From JBBATK01 sp044228685 (GTDB lineage Bacteria; Bacteroidota; Ignavibacteria; Kapaibacteriales; NICIL-2), in the NCBI GenBank assembly GCA_044228685.1, contig JBGAUL010000003.1, forward strand, positions 124,001-188,000: 64,000 bases of DNA, read 5' to 3'. Below, one piece after another: positions 16,717 through 25,138 of this stretch. The position numbers and the translations under genes are program-made. Positions within the stretch are counted from its first letter, which is position 1. Each line of letters starts with the position of its first letter. The notes beneath the pieces were generated by a model, which did no database searches, was not told where the DNA came from, and saw only the letters and a program-made list of their open reading frames with translations.

Positions 16717-17025
16717 TCAAATGCAGCTCGCCGGTTTTGGTATGCCGGCAATCTTGGAGGCTGTCTTTAATGGAGCTTGCGGGAACAGAACATAGAATTC
16801 CTTGATATCTGTCACTCCGCTCTTCCCAATCTTGCGGATGCTGAGTGGCACGTTGTTTTGGAATTCGTGTTGAAGATAGTGCAACACGTCCCAGTGTTTT
16901 GGTGAGAGCGTGATTTTTGCCTCTTGTGCGATAGCTTCGGCGATATCGGGTGACCACTGCGAGAAATTCGTCAGATAGCCTTCTTCGTTTACACTTACTG
17001 TATGACCGGCAATCGTGGTTTCCAT
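16717..17025 (-). CDS. DsrC/TusE-family sulfur relay protein lacking CysB
   Basis: A 102-residue protein with the DsrC/TusE fold: NEEGYLTNFSQWSPDIAEAIA, LSPKHWDVLHYLQ, and the C-terminal arm PLKTASKIAGIPKPASCI. The penultimate Cys (CysA) is present. The other catalytic Cys of true DsrC, eleven residues earlier, is Ser here (TASKIAG instead of GACKIAG). This is the TusE-type pattern, meaning sulfur transfer rather than an electron-accepting DsrAB trisulfide cycle. It sits between the SQR-like and DsrE-like genes, 18 bases after the former. No dsrAB genes are in view. Confidence 0.88.
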   Translation of the reverse strand: METTIAGHTVSVNEEGYLTNFSQWSPDIAEAIAQEAKITLSPKHWDVLHYLQHEFQNNVPLSIRKIGKSGVTDIKEFYVLFPQAPLKTASKIAGIPKPASCI

Positions 17026-17043
17026 AGTATTACTCCAATGGTG

Positions 17044-18279
17044 TTAAACAAATTCTTTTCCTTGTTCTGACATCGTTGCCGACACGAATGGAATGTGTCG
17101 TCCTTTAAGCAGCATGTTCCAATACACCCAGCGAAAGGCCATTTTTCCCATGTGGTTCATGCGTGTTTCAGAGAGTAGTCTTAATGGACCCACTCCCGGA
17201 AATGGAAAGGTTCCTTCTACCGGTTCATGTGTATAGTTAAAATCGATCAGCAAAGCCTTACCGTCTCCCGTTTCAATAAAGCAGTTGGCGTGTCCATCAA
17301 ATTCTGCCTTCAATTCCTCGCCTCGTACAAAACGGAGTATGTTTTCGGACAGAATCTCTGCTTCAAAGTGAGCCACCGATCCAGCTTTTGATGCCGGAAC
17401 GTTTGATGCATCACCGATGACAAACACATTTTTCCAGTTTTCGCTTTGCAGAGTTGCGCGATTAGTAGGAACGAAATTCAAATCGTCTCCCATGTCCGAT
17501 CGCTCTATCAACGCATCGCCTTTGTTGGTAGGAATGGTGACCAGCAAGTCATAGGCGACCTCTCGTCCGCCGTAATCAATGATGCACTTGCGCTCCGTGT
17601 CAACCGACTCGATCGCGAAGTCTGCTTCAAGCTTGATATTCTTATCAACCAACAAATGCTCAAGTGTAGCTGTGGCTTTGGGTTTTGTAAAGGCTCCACT
17701 GAGCGGTGTTACATATACCAGCTCAACTGCATCGCGCATACCTTTGTGCTTAAAGAATGAATCGGCAAGGAAAGCAAACTCCAGTGGCGCTACCGGACAC
17801 TTGATTGGCATCTCACTGATGTGCACCACCAGACGTCCTCCGGTCCAGTTAGACAATGCATCTCGCAATGCAATAGCGCCTTCGATAGTATAGAAATCGT
17901 GAATACTCTTATGCCACTCTTCACCCAGCATACCTGGCGTTTCTTCAGGGGCAATCTTACAGCCGGTAGCAATGATTAGTAAGTCGTACTTGACCTTCTC
18001 ACCACCAACTAATACAACTACATTTTCTTCGGGCAGAATTCTCTCTATCTGATGTTGAATGTAGTCGACGCCTTTGGGGATGAAGCTCTGAATGGGCTTG
18101 ACTATGTCATCCGGACGATAAATGTCAAAGGGCACAAAAAGGAATCCCGGCTGATAGTAGTGCTTCTCTCTTTCATCGATGATTGTAATACACCAATCGG
18201 GAGCTTTGAGATCGTGGACAAGATGATTTGCCATCATTGTGCCTGCTGTACCAGCACCGAGAATAACGAGCTTTTTCAT
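17044..18279 (-). CDS. Sulfide:quinone oxidoreductase-like FAD protein
   Basis: A 411-residue flavoprotein with VILGAGTAGTMMANHL at its start (GxGxxG at residues 8-13), the ATG motif IIATGCKIAPEETPG at ~103-117, and a second FAD motif VFVIGDASNVPASKAG at ~285-300. Cys107, Cys161 (PIKCPVAPLEF) and Cys333 (GHANCFIE) lie where SQR has its three cysteines, the last two being the redox pair. It would oxidise sulfide or a persulfide with quinone at the membrane surface. It heads the operon with a good SD (AGAGGAG). Substrate is inferred; related NADH dehydrogenases lack these cysteines. Confidence 0.85.
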   Translation of the reverse strand: MKKLVILGAGTAGTMMANHLVHDLKAPDWCITIIDEREKHYYQPGFLFVPFDIYRPDDIVKPIQSFIPKGVDYIQHQIERILPEENVVVLVGGEKVKYDLLIIATGCKIAPEETPGMLGEEWHKSIHDFYTIEGAIALRDALSNWTGGRLVVHISEMPIKCPVAPLEFAFLADSFFKHKGMRDAVELVYVTPLSGAFTKPKATATLEHLLVDKNIKLEADFAIESVDTERKCIIDYGGREVAYDLLVTIPTNKGDALIERSDMGDDLNFVPTNRATLQSENWKNVFVIGDASNVPASKAGSVAHFEAEILSENILRFVRGEELKAEFDGHANCFIETGDGKALLIDFNYTHEPVEGTFPFPGVGPLRLLSETRMNHMGKMAFRWVYWNMLLKGRHIPFVSATMSEQGKEFV

Positions 18280-18322
18280 ACATACTCCTCTAATAGGATA
18301 AGCGTACCTTAAACTCTTTAAT

Positions 18323-18352
18323 CAAAAATACTATTCTTCTTCCTGTCCACAA
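18323..18352 (-). promoter_or_regulatory. Promoter of the SQR-TusE-DsrE operon
   Basis: Reading leftward: TTTTG with TTG at 18352-18350, exactly 19 bases, then TATTTTTG (18330-18323). This is a full match to the Bacteroidota TTG-N19-TAnnTTTG promoter. Predicted start about 36 bases before the SQR ATG. Confidence 0.75.
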
Positions 18353-18546
18353 AAGCTTTTGCGGTGTTTTTTGTGACTATACCTAGTTGAATTGTAAATG
18401 TCGAAGACCAACAATTATGATGGCTTTGATAATCTCGGACGACCTCATCATACACAATGTTAAAATCAGCGTTAAAAGGCACTTCTACGATGCTTTGTGT
18501 ACCTGACTTGGGAGATTTTGTACCAGCCTAAGCTTCGACGTCTAGC

Positions 18547-18554
18547 TATCTTTG
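18547..18554 (+). promoter_or_regulatory. Candidate -7 box of the metal-uptake-like operon
   Basis: TATCTTTG matches TAnnTTTG perfectly; no TTG occurs at the usual upstream distance, so an activator may be needed. The box lies downstream of the alternative ATG at 18497, supporting the start at 18590. Confidence 0.45.
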
Positions 18555-18589
18555 TTCCACACTGTTTACCGCTGTTTGCGGTTAAAATC

Positions 18590-19369
18590 ATGCTTAAACA
18601 ATTGATCTTGCCTTTCGCGCTCTTGGTGTTTGCTTCGAGTGCTGTGCAGAGTCAGACTGCTTCGAATTTTTCAGCGACAGACTGCTCTGGGTCCATGCAC
18701 CAGTTATACAATGAAATGGATGCCGGCAAGATCATTGTGCTCTGTTGGGTGATGCCCTGCAGCGAATGTGTCGGACCGGCCATGAGTTGTCACAACGTGG
18801 TCAAGAAATTCCAACAGAGCGATCCGGACCGTGTGAAGTTTTACTTGATCGACGATTACGGTAACTCTCCATGCTCAGCACTATCCGTTTGGGCTGAGAC
18901 CTACTCAATGCCGGTATCAAGCTTTACAACTCGCTTTTCGGATTCGAAGATTGTCATGACGGATTTCGGCGCGGAAGGAATGCCAAAGATTGTACTCGTT
19001 GGTGGCTCAAAGCACTCAATACTTTATTCATCGGAATTCAGCGTAGACGCGACAAAGCTGGAGCAAGCGATAGTTGATCAACTCAGTACCTTGAACGACG
19101 TGCAGGACAATTACAGCACTTCACTCAGTGTTCAACCACAACCGGCAGATCAGGTAACGCGAATCGCTCTGGAGGAATCATCAATTCAGCCTGAGCAGTG
19201 TCAGCTCGTTGATGCATTTGGTCGTGTGATTGCTGCGAGCGCGTACATCCAACTCAACGCTGACAACAGTCTTGATCTCGACTGTCGCACTTTAGCATCA
19301 GGCAATTACACCCTTGTGCTTCCAACATCAAAGGGTGTACGTCACGCGTCAATTATTGTCCACCATTAA
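18590..19369 (+). CDS. Secreted thioredoxin-like CxxC protein with T9SS sorting domain
   Basis: The ATG at 18590 begins a clean signal peptide (MLKQLILPFALLVFASSAVQS). Residues ~25-170 look like a thioredoxin/TlpA fold: KIIVLCWVMPCSECVGPAMS with a CSEC (CxxC) active-site pattern, and EGMPKIVLVGG with the cis-Pro-like turn. The last ~80 residues (VQPQPADQVTRIAL ... ASGNYTLVLP) form a T9SS type A sorting domain. It is first in a row of four same-strand genes ending with a TonB receptor. A cell-surface thiol-disulfide or copper-handling role is plausible but inferred. Confidence 0.7.
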   Translation: MLKQLILPFALLVFASSAVQSQTASNFSATDCSGSMHQLYNEMDAGKIIVLCWVMPCSECVGPAMSCHNVVKKFQQSDPDRVKFYLIDDYGNSPCSALSVWAETYSMPVSSFTTRFSDSKIVMTDFGAEGMPKIVLVGGSKHSILYSSEFSVDATKLEQAIVDQLSTLNDVQDNYSTSLSVQPQPADQVTRIALEESSIQPEQCQLVDAFGRVIAASAYIQLNADNSLDLDCRTLASGNYTLVLPTSKGVRHASIIVHH

Positions 19370-19378
19370 GCGCTTTCA

Positions 19379-20464
19379 GTGCACTCTTCTCACAACAATG
19401 GACCGAGCCTCTTTATTCAGCTGCGCTGTTCGTGGTATGCATTGAGTGATTCAGTCCGGACGCTATCTCTCGTCGTCGTTGCAAGCTGCTTGCTCGCCTT
19501 CTCATCCTCCACACTCAATGCGCAGTGTTGTGCAGGTGGAAGTGGAAGTCCGATTGCTGGCGGCGCGTCTCAGGGCGTACTCATGGCCGGTCAGATGGAG
19601 ATTGCTTCAACCCTCCAACTCGTTAACACACACACTTTTCTGCGCGGGAACTCATCAGTACGGGATTTTCTGGACGACTTTCATTCAGCTTACAGTTATT
19701 CGCGTGTCGGTTATGGTTTAGCGCATGATTTGACCTTGTCGGTGGAAGGTGGTTACTGGTTTAATAAGACACAGATTGGAATCAATCACAAAGACACTAA
19801 CGCGTCATCTGGTATTGGCGACTTGATCATTTTCCCACGCTACACCGTTTATCGATCCGGAGTAGATGGGCTTAGCAATGAACTCACTATTGGCTTAGGA
19901 ATGAAGCTACCTTTGGGCAGTTATAATGATTCGCTGAGCCATGTTGAGCCGGTGAGTGGCACGACCTACTGGGTTCGAAAACCACTGGCAGTTCAAACAA
20001 CGACAGGTTCGACCGATGTGATGTTTTACGCCTTTTACTTTCATGGCAACACCGGCAAGAACATCAATTTCTTTGCTAACGCACTCTACATTCACAAAGG
20101 ATGGAACTCGCTTGGCGAGCGGTTGGGTGATTTTGCAAGTATTGGATTGTTTGCAAGCACAAATATTTATGACATGATTTCGGGCGTACTGCAAGTTCGT
20201 GGAGAGTGGGTTGATCAGATGCAATTGACCAAAGAGACGGCTAATTACTCAGTTCTGAGTTACGATCCTTTCTCAACCGGGTATAAGAAAGTCTTTGTTA
20301 GTCCGCAGATAAGCTATTGTTATGCTTCTGCATTGACGATGTATGTCATGGCGGACATACCGCTGTATCAGTATGTAACCGGAACGCAGATAGCATCGCA
20401 GTTCCAAATGTCCATGGGACTTAGTTATCGTTTTATACTTCGTAACGATTTGGACGCTGATTGA
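19379..20464 (+). CDS. Outer-membrane beta-barrel protein of unknown role
   Basis: A GTG start ten bases after the preceding stop gives a 361-residue protein. A signal segment SLVVVASCLLAFSSSTLNAQ is followed by CCAGGSGSPIAGG. The rest is a series of amphipathic strands rich in Tyr, Gly and aromatic ends (YSYSRVGYGLAHDLTLSVEGGYWF), as in transporter or MetA-pathway-like outer-membrane proteins. The final residues (FQMSMGLSYRFIL) suit a closing barrel strand. The N-terminal CC pair could bind metal. Start choice is uncertain because no ATG is suitably placed. Confidence 0.6.
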   Translation: MHSSHNNGPSLFIQLRCSWYALSDSVRTLSLVVVASCLLAFSSSTLNAQCCAGGSGSPIAGGASQGVLMAGQMEIASTLQLVNTHTFLRGNSSVRDFLDDFHSAYSYSRVGYGLAHDLTLSVEGGYWFNKTQIGINHKDTNASSGIGDLIIFPRYTVYRSGVDGLSNELTIGLGMKLPLGSYNDSLSHVEPVSGTTYWVRKPLAVQTTTGSTDVMFYAFYFHGNTGKNINFFANALYIHKGWNSLGERLGDFASIGLFASTNIYDMISGVLQVRGEWVDQMQLTKETANYSVLSYDPFSTGYKKVFVSPQISYCYASALTMYVMADIPLYQYVTGTQIASQFQMSMGLSYRFILRNDLDAD

Positions 20465-20492
20465 GTCTTAGCTAGTAACAGATCTCAGATAG

Positions 20493-20873
20493 ATGAAATT
20501 CTTTCGCATCATAGCACACATGTTCATCGGCCTCAACCTGCTGCTTTGCAGTACGGGTATACTGGTCTGTGTGCATAGTTGTGGAGGAACGATTGAATCA
20601 GTACAGCTCTTCAAAACATCGGCGCAGTGCGACGGAGATCAGAGTTGCGAAGGCGAAGGATGCTGCACGAACAAAGTAGTTGTGGCACAACTGGATCTTG
20701 ATGGAGCGATGACGCCAAGTCTGGATTTTCAGAATCCGGCTCTTCCGCTTCTTGCAATTCTACCTTCAGCTGTACTTGTCCTAGACTATGACTCGCATGA
20801 TCTCGAATCTGCGGTTCGTCGATGTGGTCCGCTGATAGTACGACCTCACTCAACCATGGTCATGCGCTGTTAG
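20493..20873 (+). CDS. HYC_CC_PP-like small exported Cys-rich protein
   Basis: A 126-residue protein with an N-terminal hydrophobic signal (IIAHMFIGLNLLLCSTGILV), then VHSCGG near residue 28 and GCCTNK near residue 56. This order (His-x-Cys, then Cys-Cys) is that of the HYC_CC_PP family of Bacteroidota, which commonly precedes TonB-dependent receptors; here the Tyr of HYC is Ser. The TonB receptor gene follows 74 bases later. The family function is unknown; the conserved His and Cys suggest metal binding, perhaps copper. Confidence 0.65.
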   Translation: MKFFRIIAHMFIGLNLLLCSTGILVCVHSCGGTIESVQLFKTSAQCDGDQSCEGEGCCTNKVVVAQLDLDGAMTPSLDFQNPALPLLAILPSAVLVLDYDSHDLESAVRRCGPLIVRPHSTMVMRC

Positions 20874-20947
20874 AGCACACTGGTCTGCGCCATCGGCGTG
20901 GACGCAATCCCCGTGTTCTAACATGTATCATATTCCTCCTTCATTTC

Positions 20948-23191
20948 ATGATAAAAAGAATAGTACAGCCCTTTGTGCTGCTCGCGCTTGTGTTTTTGTG
21001 CGGTGTCAGCATTGAGGCTCAGACTTTAAGTGGACGTGTGTTGTCGCGTGATTCTAAATCAACGCCACCAACGCCTCTACCCGGCGCCTCCGTTCGATGG
21101 CTGGGTACGTCCGTAGGAACGGTGTCGCAGAAAGATGGTCGTTTCAGTATCGCTCGCAGTTCCAGCTCAACATTGGTTGTGAGTTTCGTTGGATACAAAT
21201 CCGACACGACCCAAGTGCAAGCCAATCAATCATCGGTTGAGATAGTTCTGACACCGACATTGTCGTTGAATGAAATCCACGTCGAAGCAGCGACCCAAAC
21301 AGTTTCAAGTGCCAGTATCAAAACCGAAACAATCTCCAAGCATCAACTCGAGAGATCAGCCTGCTGCTCGCTTGCTGAGTCATTTGAGAAGAGTCCATCG
21401 GTAGAAGTCGCGTTTAGTGATGCGGCTACGGGAGCGAAGCAAATTCAGTTGCTTGGGTTGCGCGGACTCTACACATCCACCACTACTGACGTCGTGCCAA
21501 TGCTTCGTGGCTTGGCTACTCCTTTTGGTCTTGATTACGTGCCAGGCTCATTCATCGAAGGCATCAGCATCTCCAAAGGTGCCGGCTCAGTGCTCAATGG
21601 ATACGAGGGCATCACAGGACAAATCAATATCGAGTACAAGAAACCAACCGAAGACGTACCATTTTTTGCAAATGCATACATTAACAGCAGTCAACGTGCT
21701 GAGCTCAATCTTACTTCATCACAAGAGCTCTCCGACACATGGCACTCCATGATCATGGCACACGGCGGTTGGATGCAGCATGAAACAGATGCTAACAACG
21801 ATGGCTTCTCGGACATGCCCAAGTACAAGAACCTGAATGTGATTGGTCGAGTTCAGCACGTGAGTGAAGGTGGAACTGAGTTTCAGTTCTTGGCAAAAGC
21901 GATACTCGATGACATTGAAAGCGGAACGCTTGAGCATAGTATGCAAGACCAGACCGACCATGCGTTCCAGGTTAGTACAAAGTCCAATCGCTTTGAGTTC
22001 ATCTCGAAGTATGGACTCAATCCTTTGGTAGAGTCGCCTGAAATCAAAGCAGGTTTGCAAGTTGCCGGTAGCTATCACGACACGCATACCTTGATTGGAA
22101 CAAGAGAATACACCGGTAAAGAAACCATGTTGTATTCAAAGCTGATTTTCTCAATGACGATATCACCATCATTCAATCTTGCTTATGGTCTGAGTTGCTT
22201 GGTGGATCGATATGACGAGACCTTTGATCCCGTCACGCCTCGCGACACCGTCTTTTCATTCATCCGCAACGAGTTTGTACCTGGCGTTTTTGCCGAAGCG
22301 ACGATCAATGCGACAGAGCAAATCAGTATCGTAGCTGGTCTGCGCGCCGATGCTCACAATATCTTCGGAAGTTTTGTGACGCCACGTGTGCACGTCAAAT
22401 ACAATCCATTCGACGAGTGGTCCATGCGCGCGTCAGCGGGATCGGGTATGCGCGTGGCTAATGCACTTAGCGACAATATATCGTCTCTAGTAAATCAGCG
22501 CGATGTGATAATCCAGCCCGGTCTCTTACCAGAACGAGCTTGGAATTACGGTGCATCAATCAACGGTACTCTGCACTTCTTCAATTGCGATTGGGTTCTA
22601 GATGGCGAGTTGTATCGCACCGACTTCAAGCAGCAAGTGGTCGTAGATATGGATCAATCCGCGCAGCGTGTTGTGATATCCAACCTCAATGGTCAGTCCG
22701 CTTCAACCTCTGCCATGGTCCAAATTCAAACCTCTCCAATCGAGCGATTGGATGTTAGCGGTGCTTATCGTTATATCGATAGTCGCACTACAACCGGTGG
22801 CGTCTATCAAGATCGTCCTTTGATTTCTCCTCATCGCGCGCTCTTCACTGCCGGTTATCAAGACGCGTCCAAAGCTTGGCAGTTTGATCTTACGGTGGTT
22901 TGGAACAGCGGAGGTAGAATTCCATCAACAGCAACTAATCCTGATACACTTCGCATGGCAGATCGTTACAGCGATTTCACTCGTGCGAACTTCCAGATTA
23001 CACGTCGCTTCCACGGAGTCGATATCTATGCCGGCGTCGAGAATATCACCAACTTCCTTCAACAGCAAGCTGTGATTTCTCCATTGGATCCTCACTCGCA
23101 GTATTTCGATGCATCACTTGTGTGGGGACCTCTCGACACGCGATTTGCATACCTTGGTATTCGTTGGAGAATTGACGCCGGAGCTCATTGA
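20948..23191 (+). CDS. TonB-dependent outer-membrane receptor
   Basis: The ATG at 20948 starts a signal peptide (MIKRIVQPFVLLALVFLCGV); an in-frame upstream start at 20822 would overlap the previous gene and lacks one. About 747 residues: a carboxypeptidase-regulatory-like domain (residues ~24-105, LSGRVLSRD, LPGASVRWLGT, VVSFVGYKSD), a plug domain (~115-230, QIQLLGLRGLYTST, SISKGAGSVLNGYEGITGQI), and the 22-strand barrel to the end (FAYLGIRW). The plug begins with SACCSLAESF, a Cys pair also seen in metal-linked receptors. Context with Cys-rich proteins suggests metal or metallophore uptake. Confidence 0.88.
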   Translation: MIKRIVQPFVLLALVFLCGVSIEAQTLSGRVLSRDSKSTPPTPLPGASVRWLGTSVGTVSQKDGRFSIARSSSSTLVVSFVGYKSDTTQVQANQSSVEIVLTPTLSLNEIHVEAATQTVSSASIKTETISKHQLERSACCSLAESFEKSPSVEVAFSDAATGAKQIQLLGLRGLYTSTTTDVVPMLRGLATPFGLDYVPGSFIEGISISKGAGSVLNGYEGITGQINIEYKKPTEDVPFFANAYINSSQRAELNLTSSQELSDTWHSMIMAHGGWMQHETDANNDGFSDMPKYKNLNVIGRVQHVSEGGTEFQFLAKAILDDIESGTLEHSMQDQTDHAFQVSTKSNRFEFISKYGLNPLVESPEIKAGLQVAGSYHDTHTLIGTREYTGKETMLYSKLIFSMTISPSFNLAYGLSCLVDRYDETFDPVTPRDTVFSFIRNEFVPGVFAEATINATEQISIVAGLRADAHNIFGSFVTPRVHVKYNPFDEWSMRASAGSGMRVANALSDNISSLVNQRDVIIQPGLLPERAWNYGASINGTLHFFNCDWVLDGELYRTDFKQQVVVDMDQSAQRVVISNLNGQSASTSAMVQIQTSPIERLDVSGAYRYIDSRTTTGGVYQDRPLISPHRALFTAGYQDASKAWQFDLTVVWNSGGRIPSTATNPDTLRMADRYSDFTRANFQITRRFHGVDIYAGVENITNFLQQQAVISPLDPHSQYFDASLVWGPLDTRFAYLGIRWRIDAGAH

Positions 23192-23216
23192 GAGAAGTCT
23201 TGCAGCATCGCGTTAA

Positions 23217-23287
23217 TCGGGTAGGAGGCGGGGTTACCCCCGCCGTCCTCCCACACCACCGTACGTGCCGTTCGGCATACGGCGGTT
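23217..23287 (-). ncRNA. Group II intron domains V and VI
   Basis: On the minus strand domain V begins GAACCGCCGTATGCCGAACG and closes with GTACGGTGGTGTG, nearly the same as remembered for the Oceanobacillus iheyensis class C intron. Domain VI is a GC-rich hairpin (GGCGGGGGTAACCCCGCC) ending in CTACCCGAT. These form the catalytic core and branch site. Confidence 0.85.
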
Positions 23288-23300
23288 CAAATGAGTTTGA

Positions 23301-24671
23301 TTACGTGATTCGTGATAGCATTGATATTAGGCCGAGTTTGCTGAAGTAGCTCAGAGGTTGGGCAAAGTGCATGTGCGCAGCTCCTCCGTTGTACCATGAT
23401 CCACGTGCGTTTCCCGCGCTCAGGCTCGCGATCTCATCTGGTATCCCACATTTGATCAGCTCACTGCGGCGGCGTTGCCGTGTCTTCCATAGCTCCCATT
23501 GCAGACTGCGCAGTCGGTGGCGTATCCATGAATCTAGATTTTCGATGGTTAGTTTCACACGACTCAGCGAGAAGTAGTATATCCATCCTCGAAGGATTGG
23601 ATTGAGTTTGTCAACTGTATAGCTAATTGACTGACCTCGTGCTCTCTTGAACACACCTCGTACCTTGTCCTTAAACCGTTTTACAGACTCCTTCGACACC
23701 TTCAGACGAGGAGGCTTCTCCGTCGTCATTGTGTATCCAAGGAATGATCGTTTACTGATATGACCAACTGCACTCTTGTCTTTATTCACCTTCAGTCGCA
23801 GTTTGGTGCCTAAGAACTCCGTGATCGATTCCATTACTCGCATGCCTGCGCGTTCAGTTGCCACATAGATGTTGCAATCGTCGGCGTAGCGTACAAAGCA
23901 ATGACCTCGTCGCTCCAGTTCCTTGTCTAACTCGTCGAGTACTATGTTCGACAGCAGCGGTGATAACGGGCTCCCTTGCGGCGTGCCCTCTTCACTTGCT
24001 ATAACCACACCTTCAACGAGTGCGCCTGCCTGCAAGTAGCGGCGGATGAGACGCAGAATGCGTTTGTCTTCAATGACCCTGGCTACTCGCGACATAAGAA
24101 TGTCGTGATTCACATTGTCAAAGAACTTCTCCAAGTCGATATCCACAACGTACCGTTTGCCATCGGTTGCGTATGCAAGCGCTTTCTCGAGTGCTTGGTG
24201 TGCGCTTCGTCCTGGTCGGAAGCCGTAGCTTGAGTCGGAGAACAGTGGTTCAAAGATTGGACTGAGTACCTGTAACATCGCTTGTTGTATCAAGCGATCT
24301 AGTACCGTCGGGATGCCAAGCTTACGCATCCCTCCATTAGGCTTCGGTATTTCCACGATCCGCACTGCTTGTGGTTTGTACCGATCCTCCAACAACTCTG
24401 CTTTAACACGCTCCCATTGTTGCACCAAATACGCTGTGAGTTCACCTACGGTCATCGTATCGATTCCCGCTGCGCCCCCGTTCGATTGTACTCGTTGCAA
24501 TGCTGCTCGCATGTTATCGCGTGCGACGACCAACTCCATCAACGTATCCGTTATCGGTTTCTGTGTCCCTATTACTGCCGCCGACATAGACGCACTGAGC
24601 ACATCCTCTCGCGGATTCCGTCCGCTACCCAACCTGCTCAGCCCGAGATTCTCACCCGTGTCTGCCTGCAT
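23301..24671 (-). CDS. ltrA: Group II intron reverse transcriptase/maturase (class C)
   Basis: A 456-residue protein with RT blocks: RIVEIPKPNGGMRKLGIPTV near residue 105, SYGFRPGRSAHQAL near 148, DIDLEKFFDNVNHDIL near 180, GTPQGSPLSPLLSNI near 230, and the catalytic YADD near 262. The X/maturase domain is at ~310-400 (NPILRGWIYYFSLS). The C-terminus (SWYNGGAAHMHFAQPLSYF) ends without an HNH endonuclease domain, as expected for class C. It lies in domain IV of the intron RNA. No frame break is seen, so it is likely active. It splices the intron and primes its insertion. Confidence 0.93.
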   Translation of the reverse strand: MQADTGENLGLSRLGSGRNPREDVLSASMSAAVIGTQKPITDTLMELVVARDNMRAALQRVQSNGGAAGIDTMTVGELTAYLVQQWERVKAELLEDRYKPQAVRIVEIPKPNGGMRKLGIPTVLDRLIQQAMLQVLSPIFEPLFSDSSYGFRPGRSAHQALEKALAYATDGKRYVVDIDLEKFFDNVNHDILMSRVARVIEDKRILRLIRRYLQAGALVEGVVIASEEGTPQGSPLSPLLSNIVLDELDKELERRGHCFVRYADDCNIYVATERAGMRVMESITEFLGTKLRLKVNKDKSAVGHISKRSFLGYTMTTEKPPRLKVSKESVKRFKDKVRGVFKRARGQSISYTVDKLNPILRGWIYYFSLSRVKLTIENLDSWIRHRLRSLQWELWKTRQRRRSELIKCGIPDEIASLSAGNARGSWYNGGAAHMHFAQPLSYFSKLGLISMLSRIT

Positions 24672-25100
24672 CTTTTCAATGTCCTTTCGAAGTCATAGAT
24701 TTCAAAACCATCCCACTTGTTCGAGCCTTCGTCATGCGTCGCTGCTTGACTACTATGCTCTCTGCTGACTTCTGCCAATCGATCATGATGCCTTTCAACA
24801 TCACTTGCTTCTGCAGCTGATTGGTAGATCTCCCCGGGTATTGCGCGCTCTCTTTCCGGCTTATACTCGTTGCATATACGTCAAGATCTTCCGTGTAAGT
24901 ATTGGACTTTGGACATTATTGCCCCCTCATCCGATCTCACCGCCTAATATGCACTTCCTGTTCGTCGAGTCAGCCTTTTGCTTTCAGCTTCCTTCAGATT
25001 CCACCTCGCGATGGACACCCTTGCTGTTCAGCTAACAATTCCCCTTACCGGGCTTGCAGGAGACTTTCACTCCTTAGAGAGTGCGCCCTGCCGGGCGCAC
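24672..25100 (-). ncRNA. Group II intron domains I-III region
   Basis: This 429-base non-coding part between the intron 5' end and the maturase start holds class C domain I elements: the 5' GTGCGCCCGG stem, AGTGAAAGTCTCC, TTAGCTGAACAGCAAGGGTG, and GGAATCTGAAGGAAGC. It is folded RNA, not a missing gene. Confidence 0.8.
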
Positions 25101-25104
25101 AATG

Positions 25105-25138
25105 AAAAAGTCCCGTCTCAATCGAGCGGGACTTTTTT
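25105..25138 (-). terminator. Terminator of the glycosyltransferase gene, target of the intron
   Basis: On the minus strand AAAAAAGTCCCG, an 11-base loop region, then CGGGACTTTTT. Stem of six GC-rich pairs extended by A-T pairs. The intron begins four bases after the T run (CATT). Confidence 0.85.

Larger units (their letters stand above)
18280..18589. other. Divergent regulatory region, sulfur operon versus metal-uptake-like operon
   Basis: This 310-base region without a gene contains a very good leftward promoter (18323-18352) for the SQR operon and a rightward -7 box (18547-18554). A short inverted repeat (ACCGC-TGTTT-GCGGT, 18568-18582) lies in the predicted 5' leader of the rightward operon. 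The middle (about 18370-18530) shows nothing clear. Confidence 0.6.
23216..25100 (-). mobile_element. Complete class C group II intron
   Basis: About 1885 bases on the minus strand. The 5' end (25100) reads GTGCGCCCGGCAGGGCGCAC, a standard class C start, followed by AAGGGTGTCC and GGAATCTGAAGGAAGC elements of domain I. The 3' end has domain V (23252-23287) and a domain VI stem ending CCTACCCGAT with a candidate branch-point A seven bases from the end. The encoded reverse transcriptase has an intact YADD. It sits directly after the terminator T run of the leftward glycosyltransferase gene, which is the known target type of class C introns. The 3' boundary may be off by one base. Confidence 0.9.

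Noticed and set aside
24313..24768. 151-codon plus-strand open frame in the intron
   Set aside because: Opposite to the maturase and running into structured intron RNA; no protein features.
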